DNA of 64,000 nucleotides from Amycolatopsis pretoriensis (GCF_900107925.1 NZ_FNUJ01000007.1:620001-684000), one strand, 5' to 3'; positions 24,347 to 33,100 are shown, counted from the stretch's first letter. The notes: generated by a model not told the origin, from the letters alone. Numbers and translations are program-made.

Positions 24347-24451
24347 GCCCTTATGAACGAGATCGACACCGCATCGGTTCAATCCGCGGTGAACCCGATC
24401 GGCCTCTGTTCCGTGTATGTACCCGAGTGGGTGTGGAGTGGAGGATCGATC

Positions 24452-24820
24452 ATGGTGGGTTGGGTTCTGCGCATCGTCGTGGCGGCCGCGTTGCTGGGCT
24501 CGGCGGGCGTGCACTACTTCCTGTGGACCGAGGACTACCCGGGCATCGTCGGGCCGTTGTTCCTGCTGGACGCGATCGGCGGCCTCGTCATCGCGATCGC
24601 GGTGCTGGCCTGGCGGCACTGGCTGCCGGCGCTGGGCGCGGTCGGGTTCGGCGTGCTGACGCTCGGCGCGTACGTGCTGGCCGCGACGGTCGGGTTCGCC
24701 GGGAACCACGACCAGTTCAACAGCCAGCCGGAGTACTGGGGCGTGATCACGGAGGCGGTCTGCATCGTCGGTGGCCTCGCGCTGCTGTTCGTGAAGGACC
24801 GGCGCCGGGTCTCGGCCTGA
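24452..24820 (+). CDS. Small integral membrane protein, four helices
   Basis: 122 aa with four predicted membrane helices spread over most of the length (VLRIVVAAALLGSAGVHYFL first, AVCIVGGLALLFV last) and a basic C-terminus. ATG at 24452 with GGAGGA upstream. Family not recognised. It ends 4 bases before the ECF sigma gene, so it may be part of that operon and a target or sensor partner of the sigma factor (inference). Confidence 0.75.
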   Translation: MVGWVLRIVVAAALLGSAGVHYFLWTEDYPGIVGPLFLLDAIGGLVIAIAVLAWRHWLPALGAVGFGVLTLGAYVLAATVGFAGNHDQFNSQPEYWGVITEAVCIVGGLALLFVKDRRRVSA

Positions 24821-24824
24821 GTTC

Positions 24825-25337
24825 GTGGGCGAAGTCGCCGAAGACGCGTTGATGCGCGCGCTCCACGAGGAGCACGCCGCGGCGCTGTGGTCGTACGCGC
24901 TCCACCTGACCTCCGGGGACCGGATCCGGGCCGAGGACGTCGTCCAGGAGACGCTGCTGCGCGCCTGGCGGTCGACGACGGTGCTGGACCAGTCGACGGG
25001 CTCGGCGCGGGCGTGGCTGTTCACGGTGGCGCGGCGCATCGCGATCGACGGCTGGCGCTCGGCGTCGGCCCGCTCGGAGGTGGTCACCGACCAGCCGCCG
25101 GAACGGGCGGTCGCGGACGGCACCGACCGCGCGGTGCAGGGCTGGCTGGTGGCCGAGGCGCTCGCGGAGCTGTCGGAGCGGCACCGCGAGGTGCTGCTGC
25201 TGTGTTACTTCCAGGGCTATTCCGTGGCGGACGCGGCACAGCGGCTGGGCGTGGCCGAAGGGACGGTCAAGTCGCGCACGCACTACGCGTTGCGCGCCCT
25301 GCGCCTGGTGCTCGAGGAGAGGGGGGTGACCCAGTGA
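24825..25337 (+). CDS. ECF-type RNA polymerase sigma factor
   Basis: 170 aa with sigma region 2 (AEDVVQETLLRAWRS, then ARAWLFTVARRIAIDGWR) and region 4 (LLLCYFQGYSVADAAQRLGVAEGTVKSR), and no regions 1 or 3, as in extracytoplasmic-function sigma factors. GTG start. The next gene, overlapping by GTGA, encodes a zinc anti-sigma protein with one membrane helix, so activity is likely controlled by membrane or redox signals. Confidence 0.94.
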   Translation: MGEVAEDALMRALHEEHAAALWSYALHLTSGDRIRAEDVVQETLLRAWRSTTVLDQSTGSARAWLFTVARRIAIDGWRSASARSEVVTDQPPERAVADGTDRAVQGWLVAEALAELSERHREVLLLCYFQGYSVADAAQRLGVAEGTVKSRTHYALRALRLVLEERGVTQ

Positions 25338-25975
25338 GCGAGGACCCGTTCGCGACGTTCGACGCGGCGTACGTCCTCGGGGCGCTGTCCCCCGAGGACC
25401 GTCAGCGCTTCGAGGCGCACCTGCGGACGTGCGACCGTTGCGCGGCCTCGGTGCGCGAGCTGGCGGGGCTGCCGGGGCTGCTGGCGAGGGTGGACGCCCC
25501 GGCGGTCGTCCCCGAGTTGTCGGCACCCCCACCGGACTTGTTGCCGAAGGTGCTCCGCCGGGTCCGCCGCGGCCGCCGGATCCGGCTGGCGGTGACGTCG
25601 GCTTCGGCGGCGCTGGCGGTGTCGGCGTGCGTGGCGTTGGCGGTGGTGGCGTCGTGGCCGGCGCCCGCGCCCCCGCCGTCGATCGCGATGACGTCGCTGG
25701 GCGAGTTCCCGGTCCGCGCGGACGCCCGGCTGGACGCGTTCGAGTGGGGCACGCAGGTCGACATGTCGTGCAGCTACACGGGCGAGCGCAGCAGCGGCGA
25801 GTACGTGCTGGTGGCGATCTCGCATTCGGGGGTCGAGACGCAGCTGGCGACGTGGAAGGCGGTCCCGGACAACACGGCCCGCATCGTGATCGGGACGGCG
25901 TTGAAGCGGACGGACCTGGCGGCGTTGGAGGTGCGCGGGGGGAGCGGGCGTCCGTTGCTGCGGCTGACGTTGTGA
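25334..25975 (+). CDS. Membrane zinc-finger anti-sigma factor
   Basis: 213 aa. The cytosolic N-terminus has the ZAS motif H29-LRT-C33-DR-C36 following GALSPEDRQRFEAH. One membrane helix lies at about 80-107, and an extracellular C-terminal domain of about 100 residues (CSYTGERSSGEYVLV ... GGSGRPLLRLTL) resembles RskA-type sensor domains. Translationally coupled to the sigma gene. It is followed by a clear intrinsic terminator. Confidence 0.9.
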   Translation: MSEDPFATFDAAYVLGALSPEDRQRFEAHLRTCDRCAASVRELAGLPGLLARVDAPAVVPELSAPPPDLLPKVLRRVRRGRRIRLAVTSASAALAVSACVALAVVASWPAPAPPPSIAMTSLGEFPVRADARLDAFEWGTQVDMSCSYTGERSSGEYVLVAISHSGVETQLATWKAVPDNTARIVIGTALKRTDLAALEVRGGSGRPLLRLTL

Positions 25976-25983
25976 CCGGGGTG

Positions 25984-26029
25984 GGGGCTCGGCCGGGACG
26001 CAGGGGGTCCCGGACGAGCCCCTTGTTTT
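25984..26029 (+). terminator. Intrinsic terminator of the sigma/anti-sigma operon
   Basis: Stem of 8 bases (25984-25991 with 26015-26022), a 2-base mismatch, then 6 pairs (25994-25999 with 26007-26012), followed by TTGTTTT. It begins 8 bases after the stop. Confidence 0.88.
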
Positions 26030-26103
26030 GCCGGTCCGGCGTTCCTGGGGCCGGCGTGCCGTCTGCCTCGACTGTCGCCCACAGGAGTGAAACCGGGGCC
26101 GGA

Positions 26104-26130
26104 GCGTCGCGAACGGACCGTTCGCGACGC
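26104..26130. repeat. Intergenic palindrome, 13-base arms, 1-base centre
   Basis: Arms 26104-26116 and 26118-26130 are perfect complements around a central A; the core is GAACGG-A-CCGTTC. It lies 44 bases before the prepilin peptidase start. Same architecture as 31378-31404. Confidence 0.7.
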
Positions 26131-26173
26131 CGGACATTTGCGCTGCTCAGCCACCCGGCAGCACCCTGGGTCC

Positions 26174-27112
26174 ATGTCCCCGACGATCTTGCTCCCCCTC
26201 GCCGCGGCGGCCACCGCACCCTTCACCGCCCGTGCTCTCGACCGGGCCCGAGCCCCGATCCCCGGCAAGCTCGCGGCCATCCTCACCGCGCTCGCGACGG
26301 CCGCGGTGACTGCCGGCCGGGCGGCCGGAGCAACGCCGGTGTGGTGGCTCCCGATCCCCATCGCCCTCACGGTCATCGCGGTCCCGCTGGCCCTGGCCGA
26401 CCTGCGCCACCTCCGCCTGCCGGACATCCTGACCCTGCCGGCGTACCCGCTCATCGGAGCGGCGATCGGAGCGGCCGCGTTCGGCGGTGGCGGCCCATCG
26501 CCGATCGCGCGCGCGGCCGCCGGCGCCCTGCTGTTCGGCGGCGCGCACGCACTGGTGGCCCGCCTGGCACCGGGCAGCCTGGGCGCGGGAGACGTGAAGC
26601 TGTCCGGCAGCCTGGGCATGGTCCTGGGCGCGGCCGGCTGGCCCCACCTCGCGCTGGCGGCGGTCTTGGCGGCCCTGCTCAGCCTGGCCTTCGCGATGGT
26701 CCGCACCGCCCGAACCCGAGCCGGCGCCCGAGCACGCCGAGCGGCTGCCCGGCGCCCGGCCGTACCGCCGGCAGCCGGCCCGCGCCCGGCTGCCGCCCCG
26801 GGCCGGGCGGAGTCCGAGCCGGCTTTCGATCCGGACTCCGCCAGGCCGGTGGTCGGGTCGGGCCGACCGGAGTCCGCCCGGGTGCCCGGCCCGCATCTCG
26901 CCGGGCCGGCAGCCGGCCCGCGTCCGGCGCCCCTTCCGGGCCAGGCGGAGTCCGCGTCAGCCGCCGACCCGCGCTCCGCCAAGCCCCCAGGCGGCCCGCC
27001 ACCAGCACTCCCCCCGCGCCCCACTGCCCCCTTCAGCGGCCCGCGCGTCCCCCACGGGCCCGCGCTCCTCGCCGCCACCTGGCTGTGCGCCCTCTTCCCC
27101 GGTGCGCCATGA
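26174..27112 (+). CDS. Prepilin peptidase (A24-type) with duplicated proline-rich insertion
   Basis: 312-aa membrane protein. Two aspartates of the A24 aspartic peptidase family are present: ALADLRHLRLPD, and the GxGD-type motif GAGDVKLSGSLG. The N-terminal half has about five helices. After VLAALLSLAFAMV the protein enters about 110 residues of Pro/Ala/Arg before a final hydrophobic segment near ALLAATWLCALF. That insert contains two copies of a 46-residue unit (PAAGPRPA...PG.AES..A.DP.SA.P), visible as near-identical DNA starting at 26768 and 26906. No pilin or Tad genes are adjacent. It may still process Flp-type prepilins encoded elsewhere. Confidence 0.82.
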   Translation: MSPTILLPLAAAATAPFTARALDRARAPIPGKLAAILTALATAAVTAGRAAGATPVWWLPIPIALTVIAVPLALADLRHLRLPDILTLPAYPLIGAAIGAAAFGGGGPSPIARAAAGALLFGGAHALVARLAPGSLGAGDVKLSGSLGMVLGAAGWPHLALAAVLAALLSLAFAMVRTARTRAGARARRAAARRPAVPPAAGPRPAAAPGRAESEPAFDPDSARPVVGSGRPESARVPGPHLAGPAAGPRPAPLPGQAESASAADPRSAKPPGGPPPALPPRPTAPFSGPRVPHGPALLAATWLCALFPGAP

Positions 27113-27160
27113 CCGGAACACTCTTCGGGCTCGCCCGGCCCCCGTGACAGGATTGAGCCC

Positions 27161-28348
27161 ATGTTGCGCTGGATCACCGCAGGTGAATCGCACGGACCCG
27201 CGCTGGCCGCCGTGCTCGAAGGCATGCCCGCCGGCGTCGGCGTCACCACCGCCGACGTCACCCAGCAGCTCGCCCGCCGCCGCCTCGGCTTCGGCCGCAG
27301 CCCGCGGATGGGCTTCGAGACCGACCACATCGACTTCCTCGGCGGCGTCCGCCACGGCCTCACCCAGGGCGGACCCGTCGCGATCCAGATCGAAAACGCC
27401 GAGTGGCCCAAGTGGGAGCAGGTCATGGCGGCCGACCCCGTCGACCCGCAGATCCTCGACGGCCTCGCGCGCAACGAACCGCTCACCCGCCCCCGCCCGG
27501 GCCACGCCGACCTGCCCGGCATGCAGAAGTACGGCTTCGACGAGGCCCGTCCCGTCCTCGAGCGCGCCAGCGCCCGCGAGACGGCGTCGCGGACCGCGCT
27601 CGGCACCGTCGCGCGCAACTTCCTGAAGCAGCTGCTCGACGTCGAGATCCTCAGCCACGTCGTCTCCATCGGCGCGGCCGACGCCCCCGAGGGGCCGCTG
27701 CCCAAGCCGGAAGACCTCGCCGCCATCGACGAGAGCCCGGTGCGCTCCTTCAGCCAGGAGGGCACCGACGCCATGGTCGCCGAGGTCGACGCCGTGCGGA
27801 AGGCGGGCGACACCGTCGGCGGCGTCATCGAGGTCCTCGCCTACGGCCTCCCGCCGGGCCTCGGCTCCCACGTCCACTGGGACCGCCGGCTCGACGCGCG
27901 GCTCGCCGGCGCGCTGATGGGCGTCCAGGCCATGAAGGGCGTCGAGGTCGGCGACGGCTTCACCACCGCCCGCCGCTGGGGCAGCCAGGCGCACGACGAG
28001 ATCGACCGCGGCACCGGCCCGGTCGGCGTCACCCGCCGGTCCAACCGCGCGGGCGGCCTCGAAGGCGGCATCACCAACGGCGAGCCGCTGCGGGTGCGCG
28101 TCGCGATGAAACCGATCTCGACCGTCCCCAAAGCACTGTCCACAGTGGACGTCAAGACCGGTGAGCCGGCCGTCGCGATCCACCAGCGGTCCGACGTCTG
28201 CGCCGTGCCGCGCGCCGGTGTCGTGCTGGAGTCGGTGGTGGCGCTCGTGCTCGCCGACGCCGCGCTCGAGAAGTTCGGCGGCGATTCGCTCACCGAGAGC
28301 AAGCGCAACGCCGAGGCGTACCTGAAGGCCCTCGAGGAGCGCTGGTGA
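27161..28348 (+). CDS. aroC: Chorismate synthase
   Basis: Makes chorismate from EPSP using reduced FMN, the last step of the shikimate pathway. 395 aa, standard length. Signatures: TAGESHGPAL at the N-terminus, GRSPRMGFETDHI, RPGHADLPGMQKYG, RASARETASRTALG and the C-terminal RSDVCAVPRAGVV. ATG at 27161. First gene of the aroC-aroK-aroB-aroQ operon, overlapping aroK by GTGA. The start follows the prepilin peptidase stop by 48 bases. Confidence 0.98.
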   Translation: MLRWITAGESHGPALAAVLEGMPAGVGVTTADVTQQLARRRLGFGRSPRMGFETDHIDFLGGVRHGLTQGGPVAIQIENAEWPKWEQVMAADPVDPQILDGLARNEPLTRPRPGHADLPGMQKYGFDEARPVLERASARETASRTALGTVARNFLKQLLDVEILSHVVSIGAADAPEGPLPKPEDLAAIDESPVRSFSQEGTDAMVAEVDAVRKAGDTVGGVIEVLAYGLPPGLGSHVHWDRRLDARLAGALMGVQAMKGVEVGDGFTTARRWGSQAHDEIDRGTGPVGVTRRSNRAGGLEGGITNGEPLRVRVAMKPISTVPKALSTVDVKTGEPAVAIHQRSDVCAVPRAGVVLESVVALVLADAALEKFGGDSLTESKRNAEAYLKALEERW

Positions 28349-28866
28349 GTCCTCGCGCGGTGGTCGTCGGGCCGCCCGGCTCGGGCAAGAGCACGGTCGG
28401 CCCGCTGCTCGCCCAGGCGCTCGGCGTCGGATTCCGCGACAGCGACGACGACATCGTCGCGCGCGCCGGGCGCAGCATCGCCGACATCTTCGCGGAAGAC
28501 GGCGAACCTGCTTTTCGTGCCCTGGAAGAAGAAGCGGTCGCGACGGCGCTGACCGAGCACGAGGGCGTGCTGTCCCTCGGCGGCGGTGCCCCGCTCACCC
28601 CGGGCACCCGCGCGCGGCTGGCCGAGCACACCGTCGTGTTCCTCAACGTCGGCCTCGCCGCCGGCGTGCAGCGCACCGGGCTCTCGAGTGCGCGGCCCCT
28701 GCTGGCCGGGGTGAACCCCCGCGCCACGTTCAAGAAACTGCTCGACGAGCGCGTGCCCGTCTACCGCGAGGTCGCCACCGTCGAGGTCGTCACCGACGAC
28801 CGGACGCCCGCCGAGATCGTCGCGGACCTCGCCGCGCGGCTCGCCCCCGCCGAAGCCAAGGAGTGA
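28345..28866 (+). CDS. aroK: Shikimate kinase
   Basis: 173-aa P-loop kinase that phosphorylates shikimate at the 3-OH. Walker A GPPGSGKSTVG, substrate-binding DSDDDI (usual D-x-D), GEPAFRALEEE (Arg contacting shikimate), LGGGAPLTPGTR and the lid region SARPLL. GTG overlaps the aroC stop. aroB follows. Confidence 0.97.
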   Translation: MSPRAVVVGPPGSGKSTVGPLLAQALGVGFRDSDDDIVARAGRSIADIFAEDGEPAFRALEEEAVATALTEHEGVLSLGGGAPLTPGTRARLAEHTVVFLNVGLAAGVQRTGLSSARPLLAGVNPRATFKKLLDERVPVYREVATVEVVTDDRTPAEIVADLAARLAPAEAKE

Positions 28867-28874
28867 TCTTCCCC

Positions 28875-29984
28875 GTGTCCGATCCGGTGCGCATCCCGGT
28901 CGCCACCGCCCATCCCTACGACGTCGTGGTCGGCCGCGGCCTGCTCGGCGACCTCACCACGCAGCTGGCCGACGCCTCGAAGATCGCGCTGATCCACCCG
29001 CCGACGCTGACCACGACGGCCGAGGCCATCCGCGACGAGCTGATCGCGGCCGGGCTCGACGCCCACCGCGTCGAAATCCCGGACGCCGAGGACGGCAAGG
29101 CGCTCTCCGTCGCGAGCTTCTGCTGGGAGGTGCTCGGCCGGATCGGGCTGGACCGGCGCGGGGTCGTCGTCGGGCTCGGCGGCGGCGCCGTCACCGACCT
29201 CGCCGGGTTCGTCGCGGGCACGTGGATGCGCGGGGTCCGGCTGGTCAACGTGCCGACGACGTTGCTCGGCATGGTCGACGCCGCGGTCGGCGGCAAGACC
29301 GGCATCAACACCGACGCCGGCAAGAACCTCGTCGGCGTGTTCCACGAGCCGAGCGCGGTCTTCGTCGACCTCGCGACGCTGGAGACGCTGCCGCCGAACG
29401 AGCTCGTCGCCGGGATGGCCGAGGTCGTGAAGACCGGCTTCATCGCCGACCCGCGGATCCTCGAGCTGATCGAGGCCGACCCCGCGGCGGCGCTCGACGC
29501 GACCGGCGAGGTGCTCGGCGAGCTGGTCCGCCGGTCGATCCAGGTGAAGGCCGACGTCGTCGCCGCCGACCTGCGCGAGTCGGACCTGCGGGAGATCCTC
29601 AACTACGGCCACACGCTCGGCCACGCCATCGAGCGCCGCGAGCGGTACCGGTGGCGCCACGGCGCCGCGGTGAGCGTCGGGCTGGTGTTCGCCGCCGAGC
29701 TGGCGCGCCTCGCGGGGCGGCTCGACGACGCCACCGCCGAGCGGCACGCCGCCGTGCTGAAGCTGCTCGGCCTGCCGACGACGTACGACGCCGACGCGTT
29801 GCCGCAGCTGCTGGAAACCATGAAGGGCGACAAGAAGACCCGGTCGGGGGTGCTGCGGTTCGTCGTCCTCGACGATCTCGCCAAGCCCGGCCGGCTCGAG
29901 GGCCCGGACCCGTCGCTGCTGGCGGCCGCGTACTCGGCGATCGCGGCGGACGCTCCGAAGAGTGGGGGGAGTGTCCTGCTGTGA
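28875..29984 (+). CDS. aroB: 3-dehydroquinate synthase
   Basis: NAD- and metal-dependent conversion of DAHP to 3-dehydroquinate. About 369 aa from the GTG at 28875, chosen because AAGGAG at 28858-28863 would overlap the alternative GTG at 28863. Motifs: GLGGGAVTDLAGFVAGTWMRG, PTTLLGMVDAAVGGKTGIN, NLVGVFHEP and NYGHTLGHAIE with the zinc His. It ends overlapping aroQ (GTGA). Confidence 0.97.
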   Translation: MSDPVRIPVATAHPYDVVVGRGLLGDLTTQLADASKIALIHPPTLTTTAEAIRDELIAAGLDAHRVEIPDAEDGKALSVASFCWEVLGRIGLDRRGVVVGLGGGAVTDLAGFVAGTWMRGVRLVNVPTTLLGMVDAAVGGKTGINTDAGKNLVGVFHEPSAVFVDLATLETLPPNELVAGMAEVVKTGFIADPRILELIEADPAAALDATGEVLGELVRRSIQVKADVVAADLRESDLREILNYGHTLGHAIERRERYRWRHGAAVSVGLVFAAELARLAGRLDDATAERHAAVLKLLGLPTTYDADALPQLLETMKGDKKTRSGVLRFVVLDDLAKPGRLEGPDPSLLAAAYSAIAADAPKSGGSVLL

Positions 29985-30412
29985 AGGCGTTCGTGTTCAA
30001 CGGCCCCAACCTCGGGCGGCTCGGCAAGCGCGAACCGTCGGTGTACGGCTCGACCACCCACGACGACCTCGCGGCGCTGTGCGTCAAGACGGGGGAGGAG
30101 CTGGGCATCGAGGTCGAGGTCCGGCAGACCGACCACGAGGGCGAACTGGTCGGCTGGCTGCACGAAGCGGCCGACGGCGGCAACCCGGTGGTGCTGAACG
30201 CGGGAGCGTGGACGCACTACTCGATCGCGGTGCGCGACGCCGCGGCGCAGCTGTCCGCGCCGCTGATCGAGCTGCACATCTCGAACGTGCACAAGCGGGA
30301 GGCGTTCCGGCACCACAGCGTGCTGTCGGACATCGCGACGGCGGTGATCGCGGGCCTGGGCGTCGACGGCTACCCGCTCGCCCTGCGGTGGCTCGCCGCG
30401 CACCCGGGATGA
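29981..30412 (+). CDS. aroQ: Type II 3-dehydroquinate dehydratase
   Basis: 143-aa dodecamer-forming enzyme that dehydrates 3-dehydroquinate. N-terminal NGPNLGRLGKREPSVYG with the catalytic Tyr/Arg loop; QTDHEGELVGWLHEA; VLNAGAWTHYSIAVRDA; and ELHISNVHKREAFRHHS with the catalytic His region. GTG start coupled to aroB, and an ATGA overlap with the following GNAT-VOC gene. Confidence 0.96.
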   Translation: MKAFVFNGPNLGRLGKREPSVYGSTTHDDLAALCVKTGEELGIEVEVRQTDHEGELVGWLHEAADGGNPVVLNAGAWTHYSIAVRDAAAQLSAPLIELHISNVHKREAFRHHSVLSDIATAVIAGLGVDGYPLALRWLAAHPG

Positions 30413-31323
30413 CCCTGCCGACGCTGACGACGCCGCGCCTGACGCTGCGCCGCTTGGTCGAGACCGACCGCGAAGCCGTCGTGAAGGTGTTCTCCGACCC
30501 GGAGATGAGCCGGTACTTCGCGGCGGACTTCTCGGACCCGGCCGCGGCGAGCGCGATGGTCGACCGCCGGCTGGCCTACCGGGGTCCGGCGGGGCAGGGC
30601 CACTGGGTCATCGAGCGGGCCGGCGAGGTGATCGGCGTCGCGCACCTGCGTCCGTCGTGGGAGCTGCCGGGCGGGGTCGCCGAGCTGGGCTACTACGTAG
30701 CGAGCGCGCACGCGGGCCAGGGGCTGGCGACCGAGGCGGCCAGGGCGGTGCTCAGCCACGGCCTCGACGCGCTCGGGCTCCCGGCGGTCTGGGCGCTGGT
30801 GCACGAGAACAACGCGGCGAGCCGGAAAGTGGCCGCCCGCTTGGGTTTCCTCGACGTGGGCAGCGGCGTCCACTACGGCGACCTGCACCGGGTCCTGGTC
30901 GCGTTGGCGCCGGTGGCCGGGCGGCCGCACCACATCGAGCTGTGGGTGCCGGACCTGGCGGAGGCGGAGCGGAGCTGGGGCTGGCTGCTGCCCGAGCTGG
31001 GCTGGCACGAGTTCCAGCGCTGGCCGGCGGGAGTCAGCTGGCGCCGCGGCGGGACGTACCTGGTGGTCGAGGCCTCCCCGGCGATGAGCGCACCGGACCA
31101 CGAGCGCACGCGCCCGGGGCTGAACCACTTGGCACTGCACGTGGCAACGCGCGCGGAGGTCGACGGCTTGGCTGGGCGCGCTGTCGACCACGGCTGGCGC
31201 GAGATGTTCGCCGACCGCTACCCGTACGCGGGCGGCGACGCCCACTACGCCGCTTACCTCGAGAACGAGACCGGTTTCGAGGTCGAGCTGGTCGCCCTCG
31301 AAGGCCCGCCGGCAAGGGGTTGA
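30409..31323 (+). CDS. GNAT acetyltransferase fused to a VOC domain
   Basis: 304 aa with two domains. Residues 1-about 165 are a RimJ/RimL-type N-acetyltransferase: TPRLTLRRLVETD at the start, acetyl-CoA loop region GYYVASAHAGQGLATEA and NNAASRKVAARLGF. Residues about 170-300 are a glyoxalase/VOC domain starting HHIELWVPDLAEAERSWGWLL and ending YAAYLENETGFEVELVA. Its ATG overlaps the aroQ stop, making it the last gene of the aro operon although neither domain has a shikimate-pathway role. The substrate is unknown. Confidence 0.85.
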   Translation: MTLPTLTTPRLTLRRLVETDREAVVKVFSDPEMSRYFAADFSDPAAASAMVDRRLAYRGPAGQGHWVIERAGEVIGVAHLRPSWELPGGVAELGYYVASAHAGQGLATEAARAVLSHGLDALGLPAVWALVHENNAASRKVAARLGFLDVGSGVHYGDLHRVLVALAPVAGRPHHIELWVPDLAEAERSWGWLLPELGWHEFQRWPAGVSWRRGGTYLVVEASPAMSAPDHERTRPGLNHLALHVATRAEVDGLAGRAVDHGWREMFADRYPYAGGDAHYAAYLENETGFEVELVALEGPPARG

Positions 31324-31347
31324 CCCGGTTCGCGATCGGGCGCCGCG

Positions 31348-31404
31348 ACGTGATGAAAGAGTCGTTCACCTCGCCCGACGTCATGAACGACTCGTTCATG
31401 ACGT
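31348..31404. repeat. Tandem intergenic palindromic repeat, 30-base period
   Basis: The second unit (31378-31404) is a perfect palindrome with 13-base arms and a central C, core ATGAACGA-C-TCGTTCAT. The first unit (31348-31368) is a degenerate copy (ATGAAAGAGTCGTTCA) 30 bases upstream. It lies in the 233-base gap 31324-31556, which otherwise holds only a weak promoter (TACACT at 31543) for the next gene. Confidence 0.75.
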
Positions 31405-31556
31405 TCTGGGCGGCCGCCGCTCGCCCGCGCTACCTCGCCTGACCGGCCCGTACCCTGGAAACCCTTGTCTCGCCCGCGATCTTGCCCACGACCGGGGGAC
31501 CGTCGACCAGGCGTGCCGTCGCCCGATCGATTCAGCTCTCGCTACACTCCGGTGTC

Positions 31557-33080
31557 GTGCACCCGTTTCGTCGTGGGGGTCGGCGACCCGCTCGTGCCTT
31601 GCTCGCCAGTGTTCTGGCCGGGCTGCTCGTCGCGGGGTGCACCGAGGGTTACGCCCAGCCCCAAGCCGCGGGGGAGAACCCCGCCATCGCGGGCGGCAAG
31701 ACCTCCTCGCCGCCGCGGCCCGTCGACGTCAAGCTCGCTTCGGGTGACCCCCGGCAGAGTGGCGGCGTGATCGCCGCCGGTGGGGCGGACGCCGTCTACA
31801 ACTACGGGCCCTCCGTCATGCTCGACCGCGGGCAGACCCGGATGTGGTGGTGCAGCCAGTACGGCGGCGCCGGACCCGCCGGCGACGACATCCTCTACGC
31901 CCAGGCCCAGTCGATCGACGGGCCGTTCGCCGGGCCCGGGGGCGGGATCCCGGCCGCCGTCTTCTCCGGGGCGCCCGGGCAGTTCGACGGCATGCACACC
32001 TGCGACCCGTCCGTCCTGCGCGTCGGCACGACGTACTACCTCTACTACACCGGGGCGGCGGGCGACCACGCGCTCGGCAACGCCGTCGGGCTCGCGACCA
32101 GCCCGGACGGCGTCCACTGGACCCGCGCCGCGGGCGGGAAACCGATCCTCGGGCCGTCGCACGACGTGCACCGCGCCAACGTCTACGGCGCCGGCCAGCC
32201 CTCGGCCGTCTACCTCGACGGCTGGTTCTACCTGATGTTCACCGACACGACCGGCCGCGCCGCGGCGTGGAACGGGGCCGGGCAGTTCGTGCTCCGGTCG
32301 CGCGACCCCGCGTTCGGCTCCGGGGTGCAGGCGCTGGACGTCGGCGGGTTCGTGCCGGTGGCCACGACGTCGGCGCCGCGCGGGCGTTCGGTCGTCGAGG
32401 GGTTCAGCGCCGACCTGATGTGGGTGGGTGCGCTGGACGCGTTCGTCATCGCGCACGAGACCGACACCGGGACGACGCTGACGTTCTGGACCGCCGACTT
32501 CACCGAGAACCCGTACCGGCCGGTGGTCGTCCCGGGTCCGTGGAAGGAAGGGCCGGGCCTGGTCCGCCGCGCGGACGGGCACGCGCCACTGTCGTCGGCG
32601 GCGCCGTGCGACCGGGTGCCGTTCGACGTCGTGCGCGCGACCGTCATCGGCGCCGCCGCGGCCCCGACCGACCTGCGGCACTACGGGCTCGACCTGCTGG
32701 GCAGCCAGTCCTGCGCGAACCCGTCCCGGGTGGCCGCGACCTTCGACGGCGTGACGATGCCCGCGCCCGACCGCACGATGGACCTGGTCCGCTCCGGCCA
32801 GCGGGTGCGAGTCGACCGGCGCGGGGTGGCGACGGCCCTGGCGGGCGAACTGCTGGAGAAGGAGCCCCGCGAGGTGGCGGCGCTCCCGGTGGCGACGCGG
32901 CTGCGCTCCGGCGCGGACGCGCTCCAGGCCCCGGGGCGCGGCCTGGCCCTGGTCCTCGACGACCGCCGCCTGTGGCCCATCCCGGACGGCGGCATCGCGG
33001 CGGGCAACGGCTCGGCGACGAAGCCGGTGACGGACGCCCAGTGGGACAGCGCCCCGCGAGGCCCCTCACTGGTCGGCTGA
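31557..33080 (+). CDS. Secreted lipoprotein with five-bladed beta-propeller (GH43/GH62-like) fold
   Basis: 507 aa from the GTG at 31557; TACACT at 31543-31548 could drive a nearly leaderless message. Lipoprotein signal ending LLVAGC. Repeated blade-like segments follow: YNYGPSVMLDRGQTRMWWC, CDPSVLRVGTTYYLYYTGA, GQPSAVYLDGWFYLMFTD, each with D-P-S or similar at a blade start as in glycoside hydrolase families with five-bladed propellers. The catalytic acids cannot be assigned with confidence. The C-terminal 100 residues hold a separate small domain. A carbohydrate-binding or -cleaving role is likely (inference). Confidence 0.78.
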   Translation: MHPFRRGGRRPARALLASVLAGLLVAGCTEGYAQPQAAGENPAIAGGKTSSPPRPVDVKLASGDPRQSGGVIAAGGADAVYNYGPSVMLDRGQTRMWWCSQYGGAGPAGDDILYAQAQSIDGPFAGPGGGIPAAVFSGAPGQFDGMHTCDPSVLRVGTTYYLYYTGAAGDHALGNAVGLATSPDGVHWTRAAGGKPILGPSHDVHRANVYGAGQPSAVYLDGWFYLMFTDTTGRAAAWNGAGQFVLRSRDPAFGSGVQALDVGGFVPVATTSAPRGRSVVEGFSADLMWVGALDAFVIAHETDTGTTLTFWTADFTENPYRPVVVPGPWKEGPGLVRRADGHAPLSSAAPCDRVPFDVVRATVIGAAAAPTDLRHYGLDLLGSQSCANPSRVAATFDGVTMPAPDRTMDLVRSGQRVRVDRRGVATALAGELLEKEPREVAALPVATRLRSGADALQAPGRGLALVLDDRRLWPIPDGGIAAGNGSATKPVTDAQWDSAPRGPSLVG

Positions 33081-33100
33081 AGCCGCGACGGGGAGACAGG

